Assembly (NCBI GenBank): GCA_037951165.1
Contig: JBBDHG010000014.1
Span: forward strand, 1,077,501 to 1,141,500
From: Lophius americanus
Taxonomy: Eukaryota > Chordata > Actinopteri > Lophiiformes > Lophiidae
Direction of reading: 5' to 3'
Length of the DNA stretch: 64,000 bases
Positions within the stretch are counted from its first letter, which is position 1. Each line of letters begins with the position of its first letter. The position numbers and the translations under genes are program-made. Below, piece after piece: positions 37,897-50,800 of the stretch. The notes under the pieces are model-generated. The model saw nothing but the letters and a program-made list of their open reading frames with translations, was not told the DNA's origin and did not search any database.

Positions 37897-39384
37897 GGCG
37901 TGAACTGACAGATTCATGTAGTATAATTATAACACCTTTATCCCTCCCATACCCATCCAACTATTTTTGTTTAATAGTATTCTGTGGAATTGGAAAGAAA
38001 CAACATTTTCTAAGAAAGAAATTTAATAAAAATATAATTTGTGTCAATTGCAATGAAAATTGTACGTAAACAGACACTGAAATATAATACCTGATGTATT
38101 TATATAGTAGATATAAACAAAAGTTCTTCACATATTAATAACAAACCCATCGGACCAGAAATAAGAGCTTCAACATTAAACCAATAAAGGATTAAATACA
38201 AATTTGAACAATAAAAGGGTAGGAATAATTCAAATTCTGTGCAACTTTGATTAATAATCAAATTTGATAAATTATGAAAACCAACGATTGAGAAAAGCAT
38301 TAGAAAAATAAAATAAGAAAAATGCGCCTCCATCCATAGTGAAATAAAATAAATGGTAGTGGGGGGCGAACAGGGGGATAAACTTTTGGTACTTCAGTAT
38401 TTAAGCATAATAATAAATGATGAAGCACCTGAACCTTAGTCTTAAAGTTTTTCATATAAACATCAGATGGTGGGCCGCAGAGGTTTAAAGGCTGATGTGT
38501 TTTGATAAAAAGCTTTGGGATCATGTGTAGACCAGCTGATCTGAGAGATCAACTAGGTCTTTATCTATAACACATGCTGACGGATCGGAGGTGCCGCGCC
38601 GCGCAGTCATTTTAAAAACTAATAATAGGGTCTTTAGAAAAGTTCCAAAGTGATGGGGAGTCGATAGAAACTCTGTGAAACAGGTGTGGGCTGTGTTGTC
38701 TGTCCAAACAGTAAACTAATGCCTTCCGAACGAGGTGTAGGTGGACAACCGTCTTTCTTGATAGATCAAACAAGAGATCATTTAAATAATGGAGACTGGA
38801 GGTTATAAAAGCATTCCTTTGTTTTTCGACGTAACCCAATAAGCCAGAGTTTGAATGAGTGAAATGTGTTATAATGTGGTTATATTATCATTGTGTGGCA
38901 AAGCAGCGCAGCCTTATTTGAAATGATTTGCACTTAAAACTTATTAACAAGCAAATAATAAAAAGAGAAAAAATAATAACTTAGGTTTAATTCTCTTTAA
39001 TGTGACAGCTTAATTTATTTATTGTATAAAAACTAATGCAACACTTCAGTCCTCTGAAAACATAAATAAGACACAATGTCATAACTTAACTAACCCTAAT
39101 AACGCATTATTAATATACGATCATATATTTAATGTGTCATTGATTTTGCTTTGATTAACAATGAGCTCATTTAAAATTTGATGCTAACCGCTTGTTTTAA
39201 GACCAGTTGTGGCAACAAAAAGATAGAAGTTAAAACCACTAAGGTTTCCAACCAGCTTTTTGTGTGTGATACAGCAGATGCTGTGTGGAGTCGTTCTTTT
39301 GTTTGAAGTTATTCCGGCCAAAGCTCGAGTCAAACATTTCAGCAGATGCAGGTGCGCTCGCCATGATGTCATCTGTGGCCACAA

Positions 39385-39650
39385 GCACCAGATGCACCTG
39401 GGTAATGATGTGTGTCCATAGACATAGCTGTAGACTTCACCACTGGCTTATTCTTATTTCTAAAACCATTCTTGGTCAGGTTCCATCGTATTTCCTCACC
39501 TTCCTGCAAAACAGCAGGGAAAGTTATTGTCTTCACTTTCAGGACTTATTGCTACTGTCGGTCCTTGAAGTCAGTTCTGAGTTTAGTGAAAGGATATTTA
39601 AGTATGAAGCAGCAGTGTCACAGATCTGTGGGGCTTTCATTTAAACGTGA
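39385..39650 (+). pseudogene. LINE 3' end fragment (RT C-terminus)
   Basis: One frame reads HWLILISKTILGQVPSYFL and then LQDLLLLSV-like, VLEVSSEFSERIFKYEAAV, matching the end of fish LINE ORFs (HWL..IYKAILGK.PSYL...; LLLSVPKVRTELGK.AFKY.AP). It lacks the rest of the ORF. Sense orientation in intron 9. Confidence 0.55.
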
Positions 39651-40149
39651 ATAACAGCACACATACTGTGTTACAGCATCGGTATTTATTGTTGCTCGCC
39701 ATCTGTTACTCAGGCTTTGGAATTTTTACAGTTTGCATTTCATGTTGTTCAGTCCCGTCTGCAAAAACTAAAACTGGCTAAATACAGAAAAAAACTAAAC
39801 TCATGCTCTTCTTCAAGGCAAGTGAGTCAACATCATATCTGCCAAATATTTCTAACTTTTCAAGCTAAAGAGATTAGTGAGAGGTTATAAGTATTTGGGT
39901 TTTCTTGTTGATCGCCGCATGCTTTTAGATCTCATATGGCCATATGCTCTCAAAGATGTGTGAAGCTGGGCTTACGTGATTTTAATCTTAATACCAGTAC
40001 TTTAAAATGTTGTGTATTTTTTATCACTATCTGTAACAAACAAAAAAAGAGACCAGTGTGATACGCACATCTGAAAGGTTTTGCAGGTGCTGGATTAACA
40101 CAAGCAAAATCGAAGGAAAAAATCGGGAGACCGGATCGGAACACTGCAT

Positions 40150-40630
40150 CGGTAGCTCCCAACAATTTTAATTTAGCAACGTTTGGATCTAACAGAGACC
40201 TTCGTCAGGCATTTTCAGCTCTCCATCACAAAGCAGGCAACATGTAAATTGGACACATCCCCACTCAGGTGTTTATGATCTGCTTGATTGGAAGTCAATC
40301 AGCTCACACAGCTGGACCAAAAATCCCAATCAAAATATATTTGTTGAAATACTCGTGGAAATGAAGTAGGGCTGTCAATCATACGTATAAACAAGTATGA
40401 AGAGTTTCTGAATTGTTTGATGGAACATTATCTCATTATCCCCTTTTGGCATGATTGGTCCAGCTGTGTGAGCTGATTGTCTTCCAATCAAGAAGATCAC
40501 AAACACCTGAGTGGTGATGTGTCTCTGTCCACATATTACCTGTTCTGCTTTGTGTTGGTGATCTGATAATGCCTGACGAAGATCTTTGTTGGAAGGAAAA
40601 GTCGCTGCATTAAAATTGTTGAGAGTTCCT
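40150..40630. repeat. long inverted repeat (hairpin) in intron 9
   Basis: The left arm (about 40161-40325) and the inverse complement of the right arm (about 40455-40620) share cttcgtcaggcatt, cactcaggtgttt and a 24-base identical block ending in agctcacacagctggacca. The spacer is about 130 bp. The arms also start with the shared caacaattttaat block. It could be a fold-back MITE or two inverted copies of one repeat. Confidence 0.9.
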
Positions 40631-42401
40631 GCTCCTGACTGATTACTATCTCTACCCATATTTATTGCACTTGTAAACTGTGTTGTTTTTCTGTGTAAGT
40701 TAAATTTGACGGGTGCTGCTGCCTTGGTGGCAGAGTCACCTTTGCAAAAGAGATCCTTGATCTCAGGGTGTTATTTTCCTTGTTCAATAAATGTTAACAA
40801 TCTGTCATCAATAAAAAAAAACAGGCACGATAATAGCCCCTCTCCTTTCTGCAGGGCGTGTCATCTTAAAGTATGTCAGGATAGAGTTTATGCCGTACAG
40901 TTCGGCTTACTGTGTTTCCGGCGTGAGAGCTCAGCGGCTTCAAAGTTCGTTCACATTCCTGTCACTGAGAATGTGACGGATTCTCTCCAGACAGAGGGCA
41001 TGGGTCTGCATTGGTGAAAGTCTTCATGTCTGCCATGAGAATTTAATACATCTTTTTGTACAATGTGGGTCATGGGATGATCCTGCAATTTTTTTGTAAT
41101 TACCCAGATTCACTCTGTTTACTCAACAGCTGATCATACCTTGTTTGTTTAGTGAAAAGGTCACAGACAATACTGTCAACCATAAATCTTTTAACTGTTT
41201 GTATACATTTATCACAGGATGGTGATGTTTTTGTAAAGATTGTGTGTAGCTTTACTTTTGATTAATTCAGCCTTTGTACGATTTCAAACTGGATAAAACA
41301 GCACAGAGTGTGATGGAAGGTGTTTTGACATAATGCTATCCCCTGTTCCTGATATCCACAGTTATTTCCTGTCCTTTTTCTTTTTATACAGCTAGTATCA
41401 ACATGAACAAGCTCTGGTAATCCATCACATGTGAATGAAATAGTTTGTCATTCTCAGATATGCATTCCGTTGGACACTGATCTTATCTGGTGCTTCAGTC
41501 CCAAATCTATTTAGATGAGATTTTGAAAATTGTGTAACCTGGAGTTACCTTAAGAGATCTCTGCTAGACTATCCTTATTTCTATTTAAGCTGATGAAAAG
41601 ATGTAAGAACAATTGAATAGTATGAATATATCAACACATTGTAACCCAAATTCTCTCCACTGACCAAATATTACATCCATTGCTGATTGTGCGATTTTCA
41701 TTTTAATGTTAGTGTGAAAATCTTTATCACAGTAAGATTGAAAAAAAAATGCAAATATATGTATAATAATGTTATTTTCAGTGGTCCTATATTTAATGTA
41801 GTTAAATATATTAAAAATAATGGAGGCTTTCAGTCCGTATTTGTCAGGAATAGTTAAGTTCTTCATGTTTATTAGACAGAATGATTGTTTATGTTGAGGG
41901 TGAGTCTCAAATCAAGTCTGAATTGGCTGCATGTCATTCAGGTCACATCTCTTACTTCACTTTGTGAAACTTGTGACTGAGTAAAACACAATATTGTAAA
42001 GCCTTGATAGCAGTTCTTAAAACTATTGTAGCTAATTTCTTTGCATTTACCATAACTATGTATGCCTAGCCCTATATTACTTTTCATCCCATATTTTGAA
42101 ATCAGTGTTGCACACAAACCACCTACAACACTTTTAAATGCTTACTTAAAATGTATCCAGCGTTAATTTAAGGAACCTTATCATTTGGAGTTGTGGAGTT
42201 TAGCTCCTAAAATCACTCATGTTCCTTCAAGACAGATATAAACTGGGTTAGTCCAGGATAGAGTTGTGCTTTTCTGTGTTGGCAGGAATTATAATGCTGC
42301 CTACTAGTGTCCATTCAAAGACATTACAACTGTTCTCCTGCACATCAGTAGGTAATACTACAAACCTAAAGTCTGCTCCTCTCCTCCTCCTCTCTCATCA
42401 G

Positions 42402-42510
42402 TATCATTCTCCTCATCCTGTCCTCCTGCTACTTGGCCTTCCGTGTGTGCAGCCTGGAGCAGCAGCTGTCCTTCCTAGGTAACCCGAACCTGCCCCTGAG
42501 AAAGAGGTGA
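42402..42510 (+). CDS. gramd2a: gramd2a coding exon 10 (membrane anchor and stop)
   Basis: Encodes residues 278-312 and TGA at 42508-42510. With the end of exon 9 it makes one hydrophobic segment (about residues 270-291) containing IILLILSSCYLAFRV, followed by SLEQQL and a basic tail ending KR. Human GRAMD2A has the same SSSYLAFRISRLEQQL motif. This single C-terminal helix anchors the protein in the ER with the GRAM domain in the cytosol. Acceptor is ctctcatcag. Intron 9 is 5.8 kb. Confidence 0.95.
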
Positions 42511-42920
42511 GCCTTCATCAGGCACTTCATCACTGCTTACAGAATACTGATGGATATTAATGGAATGAAAAGAATCACGCGTATTTAGTGGTAGTGTAGT
42601 AGTGGACAAAATGAACCAAGCCAGAGACAGTTATCGAACTTGGATTATGGCCAAAATATTTATAATTGTGAAATTATTTTATAATAAGGTATATTCTATT
42701 TTATGGAATTGTTGTTTATTTGGGAACAATATTGGTCAATATTGTTACAAACTAAATGAATATACCAGATGTAATATCGCTCTGATTTATATATGAAGAT
42801 TGATGTGACATTTTTCTTATTTGTAAGGCTCATATAATTCAATGTTCACATTAACCAGTGACAAAATTCCAACATTAATGCCCTTAATGTGACAAAAATA
42901 AAATTTAGTATCAGATTTAT
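42511..42920 (+). other. gramd2a: gramd2a 3' UTR, first candidate polyadenylation site
   Basis: AT-rich sequence after the stop codon. The first AATAAA is at 42897-42902, so a transcript end near 42915-42925 is plausible. The true end could be further downstream. Confidence 0.4.
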
Positions 42921-44640
42921 TTCGCTGTGACTTCGAAATGTGACGTTGTCCCCGTTTTGAGTTGTTGCTCAGGTCAAATTTGGTATTCTTGATGGTTCAC
43001 TTTAGTAATATCACTTAATATTGGCACTTTAAGGCACCCGACACTTTAGTGAGTTTACACTTGCTTCTCTCATGCATCATTGTTACTTTATCGTATTTAA
43101 TTGGTTTTATATTTAGAAAACCTACACATGTATATTTTCGAGTAGACTTTTCGGGGTTATAAAAAGATGACCAGGTACTTCTGACTCAATCTTTGAGCCT
43201 GAGAATTGTGATGGAAAGTTAGAAAAACTATGATAATTAGAAAAGGAAATGTATGCTGTTAATTCATCCACTAATGCAGCTGCTGTCTTTTCGTGCAGGT
43301 AACCTCCGCCCTCTGCAGTAAATTGGCTGCTGTTCACTCTACTTATATTTGACCCCTGCACAGATCCAGGATCAGCTTTAGATCAACCATGAAGGAGTAA
43401 CATGAACCCGTAGCTTACTCTCTCCTCTGATTGGCTCCCTGTTTAGTGATGACGCACAGACTATGCAAACAGTTTATTTATTTCTGACTTTAAAGTGGGT
43501 TTTTTGTGGGTGGGTATGATTGTCTGAGGTTGTCTGTCTCCCTCACAGACCTTTCAGCTTTAATCATGTGACCCTTAGAGGAGCACTGATGTAGTTCAGA
43601 TGGAGGCTGGAGGCGGAGCTGCTGCTGATAAAACTTAGAATGGAGATATTTCAGGCGTCTCCCTCATCAATATCTGACGCATGCCGACTGACAACTGGAC
43701 CGAACCGAGTGTCTCTTTTCATTCTGTTGGGAGGTCGTCCCAGCCTCAGTAGGAAGGCTAGAAGTAGCCATTACAATGCACTTTCTGAAAAATGTTCTTT
43801 AAAATGTAACTGTTGGAAGAGTTTAGATCTGCTTTACTTGATGATAGGTACTCAGTCGTCATTTGCGAAGGTATTTGATCAAAAATGAAATAATGTTTTG
43901 ATGATAGACTGAATGATGTTACCTGATAAACTGGAGCGATAACACCAGCTATGAGTGTTAGCTATAATGTGAATGAGATGGTTAGTTGACATAGTGTTTT
44001 ATTTGTGGTTGTACTAATCTTTTGTGTGGAAGGATATTTTCCTTAATGCATTTCAAATGAAGTCACCAAAGACTTAAAGATGACTTCTGAGTTTTCATGT
44101 TATCACATCTTTGTATAGAACGTAGTGAAATGGAAGACGTGAGTGAAATGTAGTCCTGGAATCCCTTTGAATTAAAGTGGAAACAAAATGTACATAAAGA
44201 AAAAGGTTTTCGGTCTTGCATTTATTTTTGTTTGCCAGAACTTAAGTACTCGATGCTTCATTCTGTCATTTTGGTTCAAACACAAGATCAGAACCTTGGC
44301 TTCAAACAGCACAAATTAGGCAACTTCTACCACCAATCCTAAATTATAAAACTGGAATACAATGATGGCAGAAGCTCCCAATGATTAATACACACTCTGT
44401 TTTTTGATTATCTAAGCTGATCAGAAAAACAATCATGGCCTGAAAGGTTATAGAAATAGAAATTAATGTTTGAAATGACCTAACTGTCTTTGAAGAACTG
44501 CCAGGAAGTCCGTAGGATTTTTTATAAACCTGCATTGTAAAACTTTATGTGTGAAATCTGAAAATGATTCTGCCATATTAACCCATAACAAAACATTTAA
44601 AATTAAATGGAAAGTTCCTTATGCCACTTTGTTCTCAATT
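42921..44640. other. intergenic, no recognisable gene
   Basis: AT-rich sequence. The open frames of about 80 codons show no motif. May include an extended gramd2a 3' UTR. Confidence 0.4.
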
Positions 44641-44644
44641 ATAT

Positions 44645-45012
44645 CAGAGACAAGTTATGGATATCATGGAATCAAGGTCACCATGTCCACCACCGCCGCA
44701 GATTCTATGTGTTAACCAAATAACTCAAATCCTTTTTTCATGAATCATTTTCATATTTTATACCTGTCAGGACTTTAGTGCAAGGAAGAACTGGGTAGAT
44801 TTTTGGGAAACATCAGTTGTATATTTCTGTCACTAAGGAGAGCTTTATCTACAAACATTTTCAGGCTATAGTTTCTCAACTGTTGATTTAGTACAAATAT
44901 TTGTTTATGAATTGATTCAAGAAGATCTATCTTGTGTATAAATTATATTTTGCTGTAATAGTTCATATTTCACTCTTCAAAAACATCTTCACATTAAAGG
45001 AGGAATGCTTGT
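44645..45012 (+). repeat. dispersed repeat with accgccgcagatt block, main copy
   Basis: Longest member of the family: atggatatcatggaat, accaccgccgcagattctatg, ggactttagtgcaaggaaga, gctatagtttctcaactgtt, caagaagatctatct. Partial copies at 15435, 26280 and possibly 35005. Confidence 0.55.
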
Positions 45013-47042
45013 AAAACGCTTGGGATTGGGACTTTTGCTGAGCCACAAAATTGATGAAAAAGGTTTAATGCTGGTTTGGATAGAAATGAGTCAGAACATA
45101 TTAGATGAGCAGGACATCAACAATATGATGCATGCTGTTTTAATGTTTTAGCTAACTTGTGTTTATTTAATATTGCCGAGGTCTTTTTAGGGGCAAAATT
45201 TAAAAATGTATTTACGAAATGTCCTGCGAGAAGCAGAGTTTGATTAAAACACTTTAAGGGGACACCATTATTTCCAAGAGTGAAATGTAAAATTAACAAA
45301 TTATAAACAAAAGTCCCAAAATGGCCATTTAAATGTCAGAAATCCTGAATTTCTTTAAATCAAAAGACAGATCACACATTAGAAGAGGCAACACTGACAT
45401 CCAGTGGAGTCCCAGCACAGAGCACCTCACTCCACCCAACCCCTGCATGGTTGTAATAATCCGACACGCTGTAACACAACCAAGGATTTTACAGTACTAT
45501 TTGTAATATAACTCTAAATCCACCATATGCTAAATTTTCCCCTCACAATACCACTTAAAATATCGTATGTTCCCCTGTTGCAGAATTAATATTCTTAAAA
45601 GCACTTCCTCAATATCTTGGCTGTTAAAAACCTTGTAATCCACTTCAAAGGACGGACCACCTGGATTCCATGACAACTACTGTGATTGACAGTTGTCATA
45701 GCTACAGCAGTTATAGGGGGGTGGGGCCAGAGGAACAAAACACCTGGTTCAGAGGGTCAAGCCGCTGTGACCTGACTCTGTGTGAGGAATTTGCCAGGAA
45801 TCCAGGACAGTCCATCCTGAACGGACATGCTAACAGTCAGACCCTGAACCGACTGTGTTTACACGAGTGTCAGGCGGAAAAAAATATATCAATTTTACTA
45901 TCTGATATTGAAAACGATTAAAAGTCTCTATGTTTCGTGAGTAGTAGTTATTTTATTATTATATAAATAATAATAATTGTGATAATAATATAATATAATA
46001 ATTGTATAATTATTTAACAAAAAGTTTAAATATTTGCTATTTTGCACTGCTCCAAAAACACACTAAAAGTGTAAAGAAGTTAAATCTAAGTATAAAAAAT
46101 ATTTTTAAGATTATGAAGAACAAGTAAAATGTAGAAGAGGCTGCTAACCTTGCTCCAAGAATTTTGGGATGCACAAACAGGTTAAACTAGGCAATTCCCA
46201 GACCAGTACTGGGAAAGACTTAACCCAAGGAATTATTATTAATATTATTAATTATTATTCAGGTCGCTGTTATTATTGTTGTTATTTTTTACAGCTATTA
46301 CTACTGCTACTACTACTAATAAGAATAATAACAATAGTATTCTTTATTGAAAGTCGGGTCACCCAGTCCAACATTGTGAAATGAGATCTTTGGTTTTGAG
46401 CATTTTCTGTGTGTGATTTTTGTGATAATACCCATTACTAGTACTCAAGTTATTCTAAACGCAGGACTTCACTATTTTTCACTATCACTTTTACTTGAAA
46501 ATTACGCATGGTTTGTGACACAGCATTCAATTAAAATACTTTGGAAACAAGTTTGTTCTAATAATATATGCGTATGAAACAGGTAGTTTATCTGTGACGG
46601 TTTATCAGGACTCTTTTAGGGTAAGGCGGGCACAGCTACTGTGACGCGACGTGAGTGACGACACAGTCTCAGGTTTAGCCGCATCAAGGACAGGTTGAAG
46701 CAGATGGCCAGACGATTCGCAGCCTCATCCATACCTCAAGGGAGCCGTGTTGTCTTTCTTGGAATGCTCTCCGGACGATCTTTGACCTCTGCAGCAAGAA
46801 GTAGAACGCTGATTGTGATTTGAGGCTAATGCTTGTGTGTGATGACTTCACAGTGTGTAACACAGGCCACATTACTGGACGGGTTCCAAGAACAAGTTAC
46901 CTCAGTGGTGCATTAAATGTGTCCACATCTGCACAAGATCTAAATGGAAGTGCATTAGAGTGTTGAATGTCGCTCCAACACACTGCAAGAAGTTCCTCTC
47001 ATCCATGGGGATTTTGAAAGCAAATATCCATAGAAAATCAAT
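45013..47042. other. intergenic, simple repeats only
   Basis: (TAA)n/(TTA)n-rich stretches at 45950-46010 and 46230-46350. No supported gene. Confidence 0.4.
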
Positions 47043-47815
47043 CATTCATAACGTTATAACCACCTGCCCAATATTGTCCAGTTTTCCCTTTTGCCGCCAA
47101 ACAAGCTCTGGCCCATTAAGGCATGGACTCCACCAGACCTCTGAATGTGTTGTGGTTTCTGGCACCAAGACATTTAGAGCAGATCCTTTAGGTCCTGTGA
47201 GTTTTCGGTCCAACAGATGCTGGATTGGATTGAAATCTGGAAATTTTGGAAGCCAAGTCAACACCTTGAACTTCTTATGTTCCTCAGCCATTCCTGAATC
47301 ACTATTGCAGTGCGACATGGAGCATTGAATATCATTTCCATGAAGGACATTTTTGGACTGTAAAAATGTTTAGGTAGGCGGCACCCACTGGAATGGGTGG
47401 ACCCAGTGTTTCACAGCAGAACATTGTCTAAAGAATCACAATGCCTACCCTACTAGCCATGATGCATCCTGATGGCACCTTTTCTTTATGTAAATGATGC
47501 ACAAACAACCGACCATTATTCAGCCGAGCTGGTCACCTGCTTCCAATGCTCCGTGATGAAGTTGATGCGCCCGTTGTAGGTGCTTTTGGCACTGGACAGA
47601 GGTCATCATGTGGTTCTCTGAGCGGTCTGCACCTCTGCAGCCTCATACGCACCTGGCCGTCATGGATTGTGTTTTCTAATACCGTTCTATCAGAACCAAT
47701 ATTAACTTTTTCTGTAGATTGTACACTGATTGCTCTTCTGTATGGCCAGACAACACGAGCCAGCTTTCATTCCTCACGTGAATCAATCAACTCTTGAGAC
47801 TAATTTGTGTCACAA
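47043..47815 (-). pseudogene. Tc1/mariner-like transposase remnant
   Basis: The - strand frame 47046-47318 reads EEHKKFKVLTWLPKFPDFNP then IQHLL, corresponding to the third catalytic region of Tc1-like transposases (..NSPDLNPIEHLWD). The rest, to about 47815, aligns in scattered blocks with the upstream transposase (EQW, RARRLV-like) and with the left terminal sequence ataaccacctgcccaatatt at 47055. Multiple stops and frameshifts show it is inactive. Confidence 0.75.
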
Positions 47816-48800
47816 CATTAAAGGGTTAAGGCCGAAGAAACTGCTCTGGACAACAGATATTACATAACACAAATTAAACGTTATGGGAAAATTTTGTAAG
47901 ATCAGCAGATGACATCACTCTGGGCGACAGACTTTAATTAGGCAGCCAGCAGACCTCAGAGGACCAGAATGCACTGCAGCCACATGTTAAACTGTGTTTT
48001 GATTGAGGGGTGCGGGCTGTGACACAGACGCACCCCAGCGCTCACAAACAAGTTGGTTAGCTTCACTGTATTTATGTAGCGGTACAGTACAGTGCATGCC
48101 CCATTGAGGAAAAACAAGCTCACTGCTATTCTCAGAGAAGCTGCTGAAAGGGATTCTTCTTCATGTTAGAATAACTGGAAAAGGCTACATCATTCAAATG
48201 CATGAAATATGAGCTGTTGAATGATGAGGAATAATTTACTCAAAAATGATTGATCTATACAGGAATTGATGTCATTAGCAGGGAAAGTTTTTAAGTCTGC
48301 TTTAATTTAAGTTGGATCACTGGATGAACTGCAGCTCTGACGTGGAGCAAAAACAACCATGCAAGTTTGCAATCCTCACGGTTGAATCAACTTTGTGTTG
48401 ATGAAATTAAATGTACTGTACATTTTCTTTTTTCTCTTCACCCTCATCTGTTTGGGTCTGTCCTTTCTCTCTGCGTTAGCATCCATGCTTCATGAGAACG
48501 TTTACTCTCCCTTCCAGTTATCACTTATTCCACTCGGCGAGTACATTAGTAAAAGAGTGTTTATAATCTTTCCACAGAATCAGTGGCATTGGTCAGGAAT
48601 AGCTCAGAATTTTTTTAATTTTATATTCATAGTTTTTTCAGTTTATGCCATGAAAGATAGATAAACTCACTTTTAGAAGGAATTTCACTATCAAAACATA
48701 AAAGCTGGCAGTTTTCTTTATGCTACACACACAGAAGATCCACACAAGTGATTCAATAGAGAAAAGGATCAAAATAAACATAAACAGAGCAAGGTCTATG
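47816..48800. other. intergenic, no features
   Basis: An 89-codon hydrophobic + frame at 48395-48664 has no recognised family and no coding context. Confidence 0.35.
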
Positions 48801-48802
48801 TG

Positions 48803-49012
48803 TACAGAATGGTGGCACATTGGGTAGCGCTGCTGCCTCAGTTAAAAGGTTATGGGTTCAAAGCTTTGGGGGCTTTTCTGTGTGGAGTTTGAATGTTGTC
48901 GCCTGGGGTTGCGTGGGTAATTTGGATTCCTCCCACAGTCCAAAAGTATGAATTATAGGTGAATTAGTGACTGTGGGGGTGAATGGTTTTCTGTGTCCTG
49001 CTGCTTTACAAA
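48803..49012 (+). repeat. tRNA-derived SINE, 5' part
   Basis: tggtggcacattgggtagcgctgctgcctc (A-box region), ggttatgggttcaaagc (B box), then tctgtgtggagtttgaatgt, cctcccacagtccaaaagta and gtgaatggtt. It breaks off at a LINE; the rest resumes at 49574. Confidence 0.75.
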
Positions 49013-49573
49013 GCACCAGAGGGTTTAAGAAGCAAAATACATCTGCGTTTCTGCTGTGTTATGAAACATCCAGCACTCTCAGGTCGTCTGGATTAGATCT
49101 GCTCAGTGTCGCCAGAGTCAGAACTAAACCCGGAGAAGCAGCGTTAAGCTTTTATACACCAATTACTTTTTTTAAAGTTCCCAGAAAACTGCACGACCGC
49201 ATCAACTCTGTTTTTTTTTTTTAATGAAAACTTAACTTTCTTATTTGCTGCTTGCTTTTTATTAAATCTTTAAATTTTAAAATTATTCCTATTTCTGTTT
49301 TTCCTATATGGTACTCTTTAGGAAAACACTAAATTATTTCTAAGGCTTAGACAGAAAAAAAACAAATGTTTAAGCTTTAGCCCTTGATTTTCTTCTATTG
49401 TAGTTTCATTTGATTTTTTTTCAGCTTGTCCTACATTTTTTAATCTTTCTTAATGTTTAAACTGTCTTCATTTTCTTTTTCCCTTTGTTGCAACGATATT
49501 CATTCTTTGCATAAAAAGCACTTTGAATTGCCCTGTTGCTAAATGCTATATGAATAAAGTTGCCTTGCCTTGT
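49013..49573 (+). mobile_element. 5'-truncated L2-like LINE inserted in the SINE
   Basis: The + frame reads STLRSSGLDLLSVARVRTKP then GEAALSFYTP, matching the C-terminal end of L2-like LINE ORFs (LRSS..GLL.VPRVRTK..GEAAF..YAP.LWNSLP). About 300 bp later comes the characteristic tail: gcactttgaattgccctgttgct, then tatgaataaagttgccttgccttg. Inactive. Confidence 0.75.
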
Positions 49574-49645
49574 GATGAACTGCTGACTGTCCCTCGCCTG
49601 CTGTCAGCTGGGATGAGCTCCAGCCCCTCCTGCAACCCTCACCTC
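49574..49645 (+). repeat. tRNA-derived SINE, 3' part after LINE
   Basis: tgatgaactgctgactgtcc then ctgctgtcagctgggatgag and ctccagcccc: the continuation of the SINE interrupted at 49012. Confidence 0.7.
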
Positions 49646-50587
49646 CCAACAGACACATCCTGTCAACCTGTGGGATTACTCAGGAGGGTAGAGCAGTATT
49701 CAATTGATCCAGGTGATCCGGTGATCCAAGCTGTGTTCATTCAAGGAGGACCTGAACCTGAAGTCAAGAGGTTCCCCCGTAGAAGTGTAATGTGTGCGGA
49801 TGAGGCTCACCCTGAGGTGCGGGAGTATCCGACATTGTTGGGTAGTCCTGGATGACATGCTTCTTCTGGGTCACTTGTAGTTCATGGACGGTATCTTTGG
49901 AATGGTATGTCGTTGTGGTTGTAGTTGATCTTATCAAATCCAAGGATGAGTTGTCGTTGGTATTCGTTCCAACACCCTGAGACTGCGACTGATTCTGGAT
50001 CCACGATGATTCAGTCCTCAGAATGGATGATTGGAGAAGATCTGTGACGATTTCCCTCAGTGAGATCTGCAGGAGTATGGCGTTCGGGTGCCATTGCAAC
50101 AAGTAACTAAAATAAGAGTTGTGAATGCAGAAAGACAAACCTGTTTTCTATCAGGGTTTACCCTTGTCAGTGAGAAGAGTGATTACATTTGTTTTGATAC
50201 AGATGAAGTGGTTCTTTTGGCGACATCAGTCCGTGACCTTCAATTCATTCTGCAGTGGTCTGCAGCCTAGTGCGAAGTGGCTGGCAAGAGATTCAGCACC
50301 TCGGAGTCTGAGGACCTGGTACTCTGTTGGGAAATGATGGATTGCCCCATGTTGGCAAAGAAATACTGTCCTAATTTTTTTTCCCTTTTTCATAATTGAT
50401 GAAAAAGCGGAGTACGAAATGGACACAAAGTTATTAGCAGCTCTGCAGGAGCTGTTTTGGAAAGCTAATAAATGGGGCGAGGTTCCCGAGCTATTCAGAA
50501 ACAGCTGCCTGAAAACACAAGCACTGATGATAGGATACGTTCTATTTTAACTATTTCTTCACATTTAATTTCTACTTCTGACACATA

Positions 50588-50800
50588 TCTTTGGGGCGAC
50601 TGTAGCTCAGAGGGTGTTGCATTAATTTCCCAGTAAGAAGATTTAAAGGTCGGCAGTTCAAGCTCAGTATGTTTCAGGTTCCTTTAGGGAGACCCTGAAC
50701 ACATTTATGCACCCTCAGGTGCTTCAAGGGGGCCAACCGTTCCTGAGGGCTGGGTGAAATGTAGAGGAATAATTTGAATAAAATGTGATTGATAAAGGAA
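50588..50800 (+). repeat. tRNA-derived SINE of a second type
   Basis: ggggcgactgtagctcagag (A box), ggtcggcagttcaagctc (B box), then accctgaacacatttatgca and ccaaccgttcctgagggctg-like blocks typical of a fish SINE. Confidence 0.65.

Noticed and set aside
47546..47797. 83-codon + frame
   Set aside because: Antisense of the Tc1-like transposase remnant.
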